From assembly GCA_030690245.1 (NCBI GenBank), contig JAUYGW010000128.1:1-24530 (forward strand): DNA of 24,530 bases. Reading direction: 5' to 3'. The notes under the pieces are model-generated. The model was not told the origin of the DNA. It ran no database searches and was given only the letters and a program-made list of their open reading frames with translations. The first letter of the stretch is position 1; every line of letters begins with the position of its first letter. Shown piece by piece: positions 1 through 7,147 of this stretch. Made by a program: the position numbers and the translations under genes. This DNA comes from Gallionella sp. (lineage in GTDB: Bacteria > Pseudomonadota > Gammaproteobacteria > Burkholderiales > Gallionellaceae).

Positions 1-138
1 ATTTGTATTGTCAGGACAAATGGTATTTGAATAGATGACATTACCTTTTGGGGAGATGCACTTAAGCGTTCCAGCTAAGGAATAGGCCGCACAGGAAAGC
101 AGGATGGTTATTATTGCTAACTGTAATCTCTTATTCAT
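1..138 (-). CDS. small secreted DUF4124-like protein, N-terminal part only
   Basis: This partial gene runs off the left edge. Reading from the ATG at 138-136, the 46 visible codons give a basic start (MNKR), a hydrophobic stretch and a likely cleavage site after residue 22 (Y-S-L-A), so an exported protein. The mature part begins GTLKCISPKGNVIYSNTICP. The pattern of a Cys, a Gly turn, an aromatic-Ser pair and a second Cys-Pro resembles the DUF4124 domain of small periplasmic proteins in betaproteobacteria. The start overlaps the stop of the transglycosylase gene as ATGA, so the two are probably translationally coupled. The function of DUF4124 proteins is unknown. The family call rests on about 24 residues and is tentative. 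Confidence 0.6.
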   Translation of the reverse strand, partial: MNKRLQLAIITILLSCAAYSLAGTLKCISPKGNVIYSNTICPDNTN

Positions 139-710
139 GGAGTGGTGATTCCCCAGTGATTCTGCCAAGCGGCGCGTACTTTATTAGGAAACTCGGTTTT
201 TCCCAGGCTTCCATCGTAACGCCCTAAGGCACGATATAGATCACCTTTTTCAACATCCAGATAATGGCGAAGAATAGTGCAGCCATAGCGTAAATTGGTG
301 CGAATGTTAAATAGATCGTGATCTGGCGCGCCTATTTGTTTTACCCAAAAAGGCATTACCTGCATATAACCTTGCGCCCCTATTCGGGATACAGACTGCC
401 TATTGAAGTTGCTTTTCACTTCGATCAGGCTTAGCACCAACTCTGGCTCAAGTCCGGCACGTTTTGCTTCGTAATGCAGAATTTTGAGAAAGTCCATGCG
501 GTATCCAGTATTGGGCATCTGTTTCTGCAAGCGACTCGACATTTCATTTAGCCAAGTATCATGTTGCAAAGCAATGCTTGGCTTGAGTGCTGCATGGTCT
601 GACACGCTACGCTGCAATACATCACGCACATTGGCGGAAAGCACTTCCTCAGCTTGCGCCCATCCGATATGGGTCGCACATAACAATAAAAACAGGTAGC
701 GCAGATTCAT
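135..710 (-). CDS. lytic transglycosylase, SLT domain, periplasmic
   Basis: The product should cleave the beta-1,4 bond between N-acetylmuramic acid and N-acetylglucosamine in peptidoglycan, forming 1,6-anhydro ends. From the ATG at 710 it is 191 residues. Residues 1-20 form a signal peptide ending in A-Q-A. A helical linker follows, then the SLT (goose-lysozyme-like) domain from about residue 70. The catalytic glutamate is expected at E97 in SLIEVKSNFN, and the family motif GAQGYMQVMP lies at 111-120. The frame stays open far upstream, but the extension has no signal peptide and overlaps the next gene. An ATG at 725 is the only other plausible start, and it gives a less clean signal sequence. 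It is shorter than housekeeping Slt70 and resembles the small stand-alone enzymes. Its stop overlaps the next start as ATGA. Confidence 0.88.
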   Translation of the reverse strand: MNLRYLFLLLCATHIGWAQAEEVLSANVRDVLQRSVSDHAALKPSIALQHDTWLNEMSSRLQKQMPNTGYRMDFLKILHYEAKRAGLEPELVLSLIEVKSNFNRQSVSRIGAQGYMQVMPFWVKQIGAPDHDLFNIRTNLRYGCTILRHYLDVEKGDLYRALGRYDGSLGKTEFPNKVRAAWQNHWGITTP

Positions 711-861
711 CCTAATCTTTCTCATAAGATTGTAATTTTGAATGGCTTTCGTAATTGTCACAGTCAATCTCAATATCCGTGACCTGCACCAGTCTGCCCT
801 TTTTTCAACGAAATTCATATATGCCAAAAGGTCTATGTAATCGAGCATGTTGCTATGAGCG

Positions 862-1155
862 TCATTTAAAATCACAATCTGGGATAACATCAAATGCAAC
901 CCGGCGGATGATGTCTCCGATTTCCCTTCTCGACAGCGGTTGCCCCTCAATCTTGGGTACACGAATGTATTTGTTGAATCGCTCGTGGCCGGCGATTATG
1001 TCGTCATGTTGCGTTTGAACCCACGCGCTCAATTTTTTGCCAGTAATTGATTCGATAGCATCCGCAAAAGACTTCCCAATTGTGAATCTAGAACTGCCAC
1101 CGTCCGCATTTGTGTACGAGACTGTCATCTTTTCACCATCGCAAAATTCAACCAT
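862..1155 (-). CDS. small conserved-looking hypothetical protein
   Basis: I do not recognise this 97-residue protein. The start is supported by AAGGAG (complement of 1163-1168) seven bases before the ATG. It has no signal peptide or membrane segment. The C-terminal half is rich in charged residues and ends with a predicted amphipathic helix (RREIGDIIRRVAFDV). The gene follows the DUF4258 gene by 19 bases on the same strand, so the two form a bicistron. Size and pairing would fit the second member of a toxin-antitoxin-like module, but no known antitoxin fold (ribbon-helix-helix, HTH, AbrB) is visible. That idea is inference only. Confidence 0.7.
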   Translation of the reverse strand: MVEFCDGEKMTVSYTNADGGSSRFTIGKSFADAIESITGKKLSAWVQTQHDDIIAGHERFNKYIRVPKIEGQPLSRREIGDIIRRVAFDVIPDCDFK

Positions 1156-1174
1156 GTCATTGCTCCTTGTAAAT

Positions 1175-1447
1175 TTAGTTGCGGTTAATTCTTTTAGTAC
1201 GGTGACCTACCGTAACAATGTTTCCATCACTACTTTCGATCAAAAACGCATTTAAATAGTGATCCGAGTGCCTCATTCCAGATGCCTTCATTTGCATGAT
1301 GGCAGCATGTTTTCCCTTTTTAGTTAAATACAGCATTTCCAACCCTCGCTTGCTATGCTCTACCACTCCGTGGTCCAACAGAATTTCAATTACCGAAGCT
1401 GGTATTGCACGTTGTTGCGATCTCTGTTGCGCATGATGACTTAACAT
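1175..1447 (-). CDS. DUF4258-like small protein
   Basis: The product is 90 residues if started at the ATG at 1447, which follows a near-perfect Shine-Dalgarno AGGGAGGT (complement of 1452-1459). A start eight codons upstream (1471) is possible but places the Shine-Dalgarno inside the gene. Visible features are an N-terminal HHAQQRSQQRAIP segment, a short helix (VIEILLDHG), and a C-terminal strand pair ending GNIVTVGHRTKRI. This order matches DUF4258 proteins, which are distant relatives of RelE/BrnT-type small proteins; their activity is mostly unproven. It is the first gene of a two-gene unit and has inverted repeats upstream (1538-1566, 1618-1641) that could be regulatory. Confidence 0.72.
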   Translation of the reverse strand: MLSHHAQQRSQQRAIPASVIEILLDHGVVEHSKRGLEMLYLTKKGKHAAIMQMKASGMRHSDHYLNAFLIESSDGNIVTVGHRTKRINRN

Positions 1448-1483
1448 TTCGACCTCCCTTATTGCATCCAATCAATGTGTACA

Positions 1484-1511
1484 TTTTTATGCTTTGGATA
1501 CTCAAGGTCAA
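1484..1511 (-). promoter_or_regulatory. possible sigma-70 promoter of the DUF4258 bicistron
   Basis: On the minus strand, TTGACC (complement of 1506-1511) is followed after 16 bases by TAAAAA (complement of 1484-1489). This is about 25 bases upstream of the Shine-Dalgarno at 1452-1459. The -35 match is good and the -10 is poor. Confidence 0.35.
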
Positions 1512-1537
1512 TTTATTTCGCGTTTATTTTCAGACTG

Positions 1538-1566
1538 TTAGACTACATGCTGACATACCAGTCTAA
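1538..1566. repeat. inverted repeat TTAGACT / AGTCTAA
   Basis: The seven-base arms at 1538-1544 and 1560-1566 are exact reverse complements with a 15-base spacer. They share the AGTCTAA half-site with the dyad at 1618-1641. Both lie upstream of the minus-strand DUF4258 gene. Confidence 0.6.
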
Positions 1567-1617
1567 TCCTTTGCACTACTACTATTTGCCTGTTGAATAG
1601 AATAGAAGTCGAAGCAG

Positions 1618-1641
1618 AGTCTAAATGTCTCTATTTAGACT
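1618..1641. repeat. perfect 9-base dyad AGTCTAAAT / ATTTAGACT, operator-like
   Basis: The arms at 1618-1626 and 1633-1641 are exact reverse complements separated by six bases. The spacing suits a dimeric DNA-binding protein. It carries the same half-site as the repeat at 1538-1566, giving four AGTCTAA half-sites in about 105 bases. Whether it is an operator, a recombination site or the end of a mobile element cannot be decided from sequence alone. Confidence 0.55.
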
Positions 1642-2162
1642 AAACCTTCTTGTGATGCGAATCAGATGGGGAAGCGAACGCTCAGGAATATTGATTTCCG
1701 GAAATGCAATGATGTTTGTAGATTAGGCCAATAAGCCGCATTCTTCTACGTTCAGATAGAGGGGCGCTCCGAATTTTGTGTATTCAGCAAAGTTCCGCAG
1801 TTGGCACATTGTTACTAGTCACGACCGGCAGCTTTCTTGCTGGATATTTCACACCTCGACCGACAGCACATTCCCACCATTCAGCAATATCAGTTTCTGT
1901 GAGGTTCCATGCGACCGGCTTGGCCGCTTTAAAGCACCGATGATCCGACAGGATGATTGGGCGTCACCCGGCCTGCTGCATTCGGCGCGATTCGATCTGC
2001 GGCAATTGCCTGGCTCAATCTCGCTAACGATTCGACTCCGCACCTTCGCTGATCGGCAAGCGGAGAGTTCTTCAGAAAATCCCATTCGACATTGATGCAT
2101 CACCGCACTTAGGGCAAGATACGCCCTCTGAATTTTTTGCATAAACGAACAAGAGAATAGCT
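1642..2162. other. about 520 bases with no supported gene
   Basis: Open frames exist on both strands (for example 1778-2095 plus, 1849-2142 minus). Neither has a Shine-Dalgarno, a recognisable domain or a believable protein composition. The GC content is more mixed than in the flanking housekeeping genes. The stretch could hold decayed coding sequence. Its right end must include the promoter of the YebC-like gene at 2163, but no convincing -35/-10 pair stands out. Confidence 0.6.
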
Positions 2163-2867
2163 ATGGGCGCACAGTGGAAAGCAAGGCACAAGGAAATCGC
2201 AGCGAACGCAAAGGGTAAGATTTTCGGCAAGCTGTGCAAGGAAATCACGGTCGCCGCGCGAGGCGGGGCCGATCCGGACTCGAACTCGCGCTTGCGCCTC
2301 GTGGTCGAGCAAGCCAGGAAAGCCTCCATGCCGCGTGAAACGCTGGAGCGCGCGATCAAGAAGGGCGCGGGCCTGCTCGACGGGGGCGCGAACCTGGAAC
2401 GCCTCGTCTACGAAGGCTTCGCGCCGCACCGCGTCCCCGTGATCGTCGAATGCCTGTCCGACAACATCAACCGCACCATGTCCAGCATGCGCGTGTTGTT
2501 CCGCAAAGGGCAGCTCGGCGCAGAAGGCTCGGTCTCGTGGGACTTCAACTACGTCGGCATGATTGAAGCCACACCGAACTCCAAGGAGGCCGATGCAGAA
2601 GCCGCCGCCATAGAAGCAGGCGCGCAGGACTTTGAACCGGCCGACGAAGGCGCAACCCTTTTTATCACCGACGTCACCGATCTGGATGCCGTGTGCCGCG
2701 CCTTGCCGGCACAAGGCTACACCGTCATTTCCGCCCAGCTGGGCTATCGCCCGAAGAATCCTGTCACGCTCGGCAATGATGCCGAACTTGAAGAAGTGGA
2801 GGCGTTTCTGGAGGCGATTGATGCGGACGATGACGTGCAAAATGTCTACGCGGGGTTAGCGGGCTAG
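2163..2867 (+). CDS. YebC/PmpR-family protein, YeeN-like paralogue
   Basis: This 234-residue protein has the YebC/TACO1 fold. Family members are described as DNA-binding regulators or as factors helping ribosomes through difficult (polyproline) sequences. The N-terminus [18 protein letters not shown] replaces the MAGHSKWANIKHRK of canonical YebC, which places it in the paralogous branch with YeeN. Conserved blocks follow in order: [80 protein letters not shown], and an acidic C-terminus ending [13 protein letters not shown]. The length is typical. The gene stands alone, with ftsX convergent downstream. The start follows a modest AAGAGAA ribosome-binding site. The canonical yebC near ruvC is presumably elsewhere. 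Confidence 0.93.
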   Translation: MGAQWKARHKEIAANAKGKIFGKLCKEITVAARGGADPDSNSRLRLVVEQARKASMPRETLERAIKKGAGLLDGGANLERLVYEGFAPHRVPVIVECLSDNINRTMSSMRVLFRKGQLGAEGSVSWDFNYVGMIEATPNSKEADAEAAAIEAGAQDFEPADEGATLFITDVTDLDAVCRALPAQGYTVISAQLGYRPKNPVTLGNDAELEEVEAFLEAIDADDDVQNVYAGLAG

Positions 2868-2940
2868 AGAGCGCACGGAGATTTCGACAGCGTAGTTGCG
2901 GCCACTGCGTCTAACCACCACAGCAATTTTAGGCAGTTTC

Positions 2941-3849
2941 CTAGCGCGGCTCGATCTGCGACAGATGCCGCGCCACCGACAGCCACGCCCCGATCCAGCC
3001 GAGATATATCGAGAACAGCAGCAGCGACAGGCTGTCGCCGATCGACAGCGGATGCAGCGTGAACTGGCTGGCATAAAGCTGCGCCAGCGCACCGAGCTGG
3101 TGGTTGAGCAGCAGCAGACTGGCGTTGACGATGAGCCAGGCCATGATGCCGCCGAGCAGGCCTTGCGTCGCTCCGAAGTACAGGAACGGGCGGCGGATGA
3201 AACCGTCGGTTGCGCCGATCAGTTTGGTGACTTCGATCTCATCGTGCTGGGTGAGGATTTGCAGGCGGATGGTGTTGAAGGTGACGGCGATCAGCGCGAG
3301 GCTGAGCAGGCTGGCGAGAATCAGTACCCCCATCCGCCCGAATTTGAGCAGTGCTTCGAGTTTGTAGGCCCAGGCTGAATCGAGCTGCGCTTCGCTGACC
3401 CTGGGCAGTTTCGCCAGTTCGCCGCGCAACGCATCCAGCGATTGCGCATCACCCGGTTTGGGATGGACGACGAAGGCATCCGGCAACGGGTTCTGTTCCA
3501 GCCCGCTGATCAGATCGGACAGCCCGGTGCTTTGCTTGAGTTGTTCCAGCGCTTGCGCGCGGGCAACGAAGTCAACGCCGGCGACGGCCGGGTGCTGGGC
3601 AAGCTGTTTTTGCAGCCGGTCGATATCATCCGCCTTCGCATCCATCTCCAGAAACAGGCTGATTTGCGGCGTACCGGATAATTGCGCGACCAGTCCCTGT
3701 GCATTTTGCAGCAGCAGGTACATGCCGGCCGGCAGGCTGAGCGCGATGCCGATAACCAGGATATTGAGGAACCCCGCCAGTTTCGAGGCAAACATGCGGC
3801 GCAGCACGGCGCGCAGCACACCAAAGTGTTGTGCCAAGGCGCGCGTCAT
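2941..3849 (-). CDS. ftsX: cell division protein FtsX
   Basis: FtsX is the membrane half of the FtsEX complex. In proteobacteria it couples ATP hydrolysis by FtsE to recruitment of divisome proteins and activation of septal amidases through EnvC-type partners. The 302-residue product has a first membrane helix at about 24-46, a large periplasmic domain (about 50-165), and three more helices at about 172-192, 222-245 and 270-292, the usual FtsX topology. The cytoplasmic segment carries HDEIEVTKLIGATDGFIRRPF, shared with FtsX and MacB-like permeases. The start overlaps the ftsE stop as ATGA, so expression is coupled. No clear terminator lies between its stop and the convergent gene ending at 2867. 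Confidence 0.97.
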   Translation of the reverse strand: MTRALAQHFGVLRAVLRRMFASKLAGFLNILVIGIALSLPAGMYLLLQNAQGLVAQLSGTPQISLFLEMDAKADDIDRLQKQLAQHPAVAGVDFVARAQALEQLKQSTGLSDLISGLEQNPLPDAFVVHPKPGDAQSLDALRGELAKLPRVSEAQLDSAWAYKLEALLKFGRMGVLILASLLSLALIAVTFNTIRLQILTQHDEIEVTKLIGATDGFIRRPFLYFGATQGLLGGIMAWLIVNASLLLLNHQLGALAQLYASQFTLHPLSIGDSLSLLLFSIYLGWIGAWLSVARHLSQIEPR

Positions 3850-4496
3850 TGCAGCACGCCCTCTTTCAGCGTGAGCCGGCGCACGCCGCTGTCCTGCAAC
3901 ACGCTCTCGTCATGGGTCGAGATCAGCAAGGTGGCGCCGACCTGATGGAAGGAGCTGAAGATCGCCATGATCTCCTGCGCGTAAGCCGCATCGAGGTTGC
4001 CGGTCGGCTCGTCGGCCAGCAGGATGGCCGGGCGGTTGACGATGGCGCGCGCGATGCACAGGCGCTGCTGCTCGCCGCCGGACAGCGCAATGGGGTTGGA
4101 TTTTTCGCGCTTGAGCAGGCCAACCTTGTCCAGCGCGGCGCGCACCCGCTTGCCGCTTTCGCGGTGGTCGAAGCCGCAGATTTGCAGCGGCAGCAGCACG
4201 TTGTCGAACACATTGCGGTCGAACAGCAGCTTGTGATCCTGGAAGATGATGCCAAGGTTGCGCCTCAGATAGGGCAATGCGCCGCCCTTGAGCGCGCCGA
4301 TGTTCTGGTTGTTCACCAGCACGCTGCCGGAGTTGGGCCGTTCGATCGCGGCGATGAGCTTGAGCAACGTGCTCTTGCCCGCGCCGGAATGCCCGGTGAG
4401 GAACACCATCTCGCCTTCGGCGATGTCGAACGAGACATTCTTCAGCGCCTCGTAGCCGCCGGGATAGCGCTTGTGGACCTGATTGAAGGCAATCAT
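3846..4496 (-). CDS. ftsE: cell division ATP-binding protein FtsE
   Basis: FtsE is the ABC ATPase partner of FtsX at the division septum. It has 216 residues from the ATG at 4496, where the family N-terminus [14 protein letters not shown] begins; the frame upstream is repeat-derived and not part of the protein. Visible motifs are Walker [10 protein letters not shown] (35-43), Q-loop IIFQD (Gln86), signature LSGGEQQR (138-145), Walker B ILLADEP (158-164) and the switch region LLISTHD. All catalytic elements are intact. The gene overlaps ftsX by four bases. It is separated from ftsY (also minus strand, upstream) by about 190 bases containing an inverted repeat, so ftsY may or may not be in the same transcript. 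Confidence 0.97.
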   Translation of the reverse strand: MIAFNQVHKRYPGGYEALKNVSFDIAEGEMVFLTGHSGAGKSTLLKLIAAIERPNSGSVLVNNQNIGALKGGALPYLRRNLGIIFQDHKLLFDRNVFDNVLLPLQICGFDHRESGKRVRAALDKVGLLKREKSNPIALSGGEQQRLCIARAIVNRPAILLADEPTGNLDAAYAQEIMAIFSSFHQVGATLLISTHDESVLQDSGVRRLTLKEGVLQ

Positions 4497-4512
4497 CCCA
4501 AAAACCTTAGTT

Positions 4513-4671
4513 AGCCACAGATTTACACGGATAAACACGGATAAAACATGGCGTTACGAGTGGTTGGCATTCGGGTGCCCAGCCAAAAGCCCCCCGGCTC
4601 ATCCAAACGGTATAGAAAAAAAGCTGATGCAACCCATTGTTCATCTGTGTCAATCCGTGTTCATCCGTGGC
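4513..4671. repeat. interspersed inverted repeat, ACACGGAT family, copy 1
   Basis: The left arm (4513-4543) and right arm (4641-4671) are imperfect reverse complements built from GCCAC-GAT and ACACGGAT words, around a 97-base centre. The same arms occur at 8624-8706, so this is a dispersed element. It fills the ftsE-ftsY gap. Confidence 0.75.
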
Positions 4672-4690
4672 CCAATTGCATTTCCCAATG

Positions 4691-5704
4691 TCATTCATCC
4701 AGTCCCAGCAGCGCCGCGACAAAATCCTCCGCGACGAACGGGCGCAGGTCGTCCAGCCCTTCGCCCACACCGATGAAGCGCACCGGGATCGGGTGCGCGC
4801 GATGATGATGGGAATGGGCGATCGCGGCGATCACGCCGCCCTTGGCGGTACCGTCCAGCTTGGTCAGGATCAGCCCGGTCACGCCGAGCGCCTGATCGAA
4901 GGCCTTGACCTGGCTCAGCGCGTTCTGCCCGGTATTGGCATCCAGCACCAGCAGCACCTCGTGCGGAGCAGCTGGCGATGTCGATGTTTCGGGCATCGCC
5001 TTGGCGATCACGCGCTTGACCTTCTTGATCTCCTCCATCAGATGCGCCTGCGTAGTCAGCCGCCCGGCGGTGTCGGCCAGCACCACATCGATCTTGCGCG
5101 CCTGCGCGGATTGAATGGCGTCGTAGATCACCGCAGCGGCATCGCCGCCCTGTTGCGCGATCACCGTCACGTTGTTGCGTGCGCCCCACTCCGCCAGTTG
5201 TTCGCGCGCTGCGGCGCGAAACGTGTCGCCGGCCGCGAGCAGCACCGACAGCCCCTGCGATTGGAGGTATTTCGCCAGCTTGCCGATCGAGGTGGTCTTG
5301 CCCGCACCGTTCACGCCGCACAGCATGATGACGAACGGTTTATGCATGTCGGCCTGCAGCGGTTGCGCCAGCGGCTTGAGCAGCTTGAGCAGGCAGTGCG
5401 CGAGCGCCTCCTTGAGTTGCGCCGCTTCGCTCAGATGATGTTCCCTGACGTAACGGCGCAGGTCGGCAAGCAGCGCATTGGTCGCATCCATGCCGACATC
5501 GGCGGTGACCAGGATGGTTTCCAGTTCCTCGTAGAGATCGTCGTCGATTTTTCCGCCGCGACCGAACAGGCCGGTCAGCTGGCTGCCGGTGCGCGTCAGG
5601 CCGGATTTCAGGCGCGCAATCCAGCCGTCGCCGGACTTCGCGGCTTGGTTATCGGGCTTCGCATCCGGCAAGGGGGGCGGATTTTTTTTCAGAAAGCTGA
5701 ACAT
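4691..5704 (-). CDS. ftsY: signal recognition particle receptor FtsY
   Basis: FtsY is the membrane-associated GTPase that docks SRP-ribosome complexes at the Sec translocon. The ATG at 5704 gives MFSFLKKNPPP, the usual FtsY start, and 337 residues. The acidic A domain is very short (about 50 residues). The N domain (about 52-115) is followed by the G domain with G1 GVNGAGKTT (130-138), GDTFRAAAREQL, DTAGR, and TKLDGTAKGG, ending GEGLDDLRPF. The frame stays open for another 329 codons upstream, but that part lies antisense to the M16 peptidase and is spurious. An unusual His-rich insertion (HSHHHRAH) sits after AKGGVIAAIA. The gene is divergent from the M16 operon across an 81-base gap. Confidence 0.97.
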   Translation of the reverse strand: MFSFLKKNPPPLPDAKPDNQAAKSGDGWIARLKSGLTRTGSQLTGLFGRGGKIDDDLYEELETILVTADVGMDATNALLADLRRYVREHHLSEAAQLKEALAHCLLKLLKPLAQPLQADMHKPFVIMLCGVNGAGKTTSIGKLAKYLQSQGLSVLLAAGDTFRAAAREQLAEWGARNNVTVIAQQGGDAAAVIYDAIQSAQARKIDVVLADTAGRLTTQAHLMEEIKKVKRVIAKAMPETSTSPAAPHEVLLVLDANTGQNALSQVKAFDQALGVTGLILTKLDGTAKGGVIAAIAHSHHHRAHPIPVRFIGVGEGLDDLRPFVAEDFVAALLGLDE

Positions 5705-5734
5705 ATTGGATGCATTCGGGACACATGGAAATGG

Positions 5735-5760
5735 GGCATAATGCGCACGCATTTTATGCC
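5735..5760. promoter_or_regulatory. dyad in the ftsY / M16 peptidase divergent promoter gap
   Basis: GGCATAATGCG (5735-5745) and CGCATTTTATGCC (5748-5760) form a near-perfect hairpin-like dyad. CATAAT on the plus strand and TAAAAT on the minus strand could be the -10 boxes of the two divergent promoters. No strong -35 is visible for either. Confidence 0.35.
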
Positions 5761-5785
5761 GATTACACGTTATAGGGCTAGGAAC

Positions 5786-7147
5786 ATGAAAGCTTATTTG
5801 TTTTGCATCGCGCTGTTGCTGGGAGTCGCGCAGCCTGCCGCGCAGGCGGAGGTGTTCGAGCGCACCTTGAAGAACGGGCTGAAAGTCATCGTCAAGGAAG
5901 ACCGCCGCGCGCCGGTGGTGGTGCAGCAAATCTGGTACAAGGCGGGCAGCATGGACGAGCGCACCGGCGTGACCGGCATCGCGCATGTGCTGGAACACCT
6001 GATGTTCAAGGGCACGCATACCGTACCGGCGGGCGAATTTTCCAAGCGCATCTCGGCGGCGGGCGGGCGCGAAAACGCCTTTACCAGCTACGACTACACC
6101 GCCTATTTCCAGCAATTGCACAAGTCGAAGCTGCCGCTGGCGATGGGGCTGGAGGCCGACCGGATGCGCAACCTGAATCTTACCGCCACCGATTTCGCCA
6201 AGGAGATCAAAGTGGTCATGGAAGAGCGCCGCCTGCGCACCGACGACGAGGCGCACGGGCTGCTGAACGAAAAGATGATGGCGACGATTTACCAGCAGCA
6301 TCCCTACCAGCATCCGGTGATCGGCTGGATGAACGACCTGGAATCGCTCACGGTGGGCGACGCCCAGGCATGGTATCGCCGTTGGTACGCCCCGAACAAC
6401 GCCACGCTGGTCATCGCCGGCGACGTCAAGGCCGATGAAGTCTTCGCGCTGGCGCAACGCCACTATGGCGCGATCCCCCGGCGCGCCCTGCCGACGCAGC
6501 GTGTGTTCATCGAACCCAAACAGGTCGGCATCAAGCGCATGGTGGTGAAAGCTCCCGCCGAGCTGCCGCATCTGGTGATGAGCTACCACGCGCCCACGCT
6601 GCAAGACCCCGCACAGGACTGGAAGCCTTACGCGTTGCAGATCCTCGCCGGCGTGCTGGACGGCAACGAATCGGCGCGCCTCAACAAACACCTGGTGCGC
6701 GAACAGCAGGTCGCCAGCGGCGCCGGCGCGGGCTACGACGCCACGTCACGCGGCCCGAGCCTGTTCACCCTCGAAGCCACGCCCAGCGAAGGCAGGACAG
6801 TGGATGAGGTCGAGGCCGCGCTGCGCGGGGAAATCGCGCAGCTGGTCAAGGACGGCGTGAGCGGGGAAGAGTTGCAGCGCGTCAAGGCGCAGGTGTTGGC
6901 TGGCGAGGTATACAAGCGCGACTCGCTGTTTTACCAGGCGATGCAGATCGGGCAGCTGGAGAGCATCGGGCTGACCCACCGCGCGATTCCGGTGATGCTG
7001 GAAAAACTCCAGGCGGTGACGGCCGAACAGGTGCGGCAGGTCGCGAAGGAAATCCTGCAAGACGACAGCCTGACCGTCGCGGTGCTCGACCCGCAGCCGC
7101 TCTCCGGAAAACCGAAAGCCCCCCAAGGAGCAGCCCATGCCCATTAG
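5786..7147 (+). CDS. M16-family zinc metallopeptidase, periplasmic, catalytic member
   Basis: The 453-residue product belongs to the pitrilysin/processing-peptidase family, which uses an inverted zinc motif. Starting at ATG 5786 gives a signal peptide (about residues 1-21, MKAYLFCIALLLGVAQPAAQ). The HxxEH motif is H67-V-L-E70-H71. The third zinc ligand is E147 in VVMEERRLRTDD, exactly 76 residues after H71, as the family requires. The C-terminal inactive-domain half follows. The upstream frame (from 4637) is antisense to ftsY and not used. Its stop overlaps the start of the next gene by 11 bases. Two adjacent M16 genes, one catalytic and one not, are a common bacterial arrangement thought to give a heterodimer. 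The substrate is unknown. Confidence 0.93.
   Translation: MKAYLFCIALLLGVAQPAAQAEVFERTLKNGLKVIVKEDRRAPVVVQQIWYKAGSMDERTGVTGIAHVLEHLMFKGTHTVPAGEFSKRISAAGGRENAFTSYDYTAYFQQLHKSKLPLAMGLEADRMRNLNLTATDFAKEIKVVMEERRLRTDDEAHGLLNEKMMATIYQQHPYQHPVIGWMNDLESLTVGDAQAWYRRWYAPNNATLVIAGDVKADEVFALAQRHYGAIPRRALPTQRVFIEPKQVGIKRMVVKAPAELPHLVMSYHAPTLQDPAQDWKPYALQILAGVLDGNESARLNKHLVREQQVASGAGAGYDATSRGPSLFTLEATPSEGRTVDEVEAALRGEIAQLVKDGVSGEELQRVKAQVLAGEVYKRDSLFYQAMQIGQLESIGLTHRAIPVMLEKLQAVTAEQVRQVAKEILQDDSLTVAVLDPQPLSGKPKAPQGAAHAH

Noticed and set aside
1778..2142. Overlapping small open frames on both strands
   Set aside because: They have no Shine-Dalgarno and no recognisable protein character; reported only as an unexplained stretch.
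2072..2359. Minus-strand frame ending in a CPKCGDASMSNGIF zinc-ribbon-like tail
   Set aside because: Most of it is antisense to the YebC-like gene, and the Cys pair alone is not enough evidence.
4637..5785. Long plus-strand extension upstream of the first M16 gene
   Set aside because: It is antisense to ftsY, lacks domains, and a signal peptide begins exactly at 5786. It is a by-product of high GC codon usage.
5705..6691. 329-codon upstream extension of ftsY on the minus strand
   Set aside because: It is antisense to the M16 peptidase catalytic domain, and the canonical FtsY N-terminus starts at 5704.
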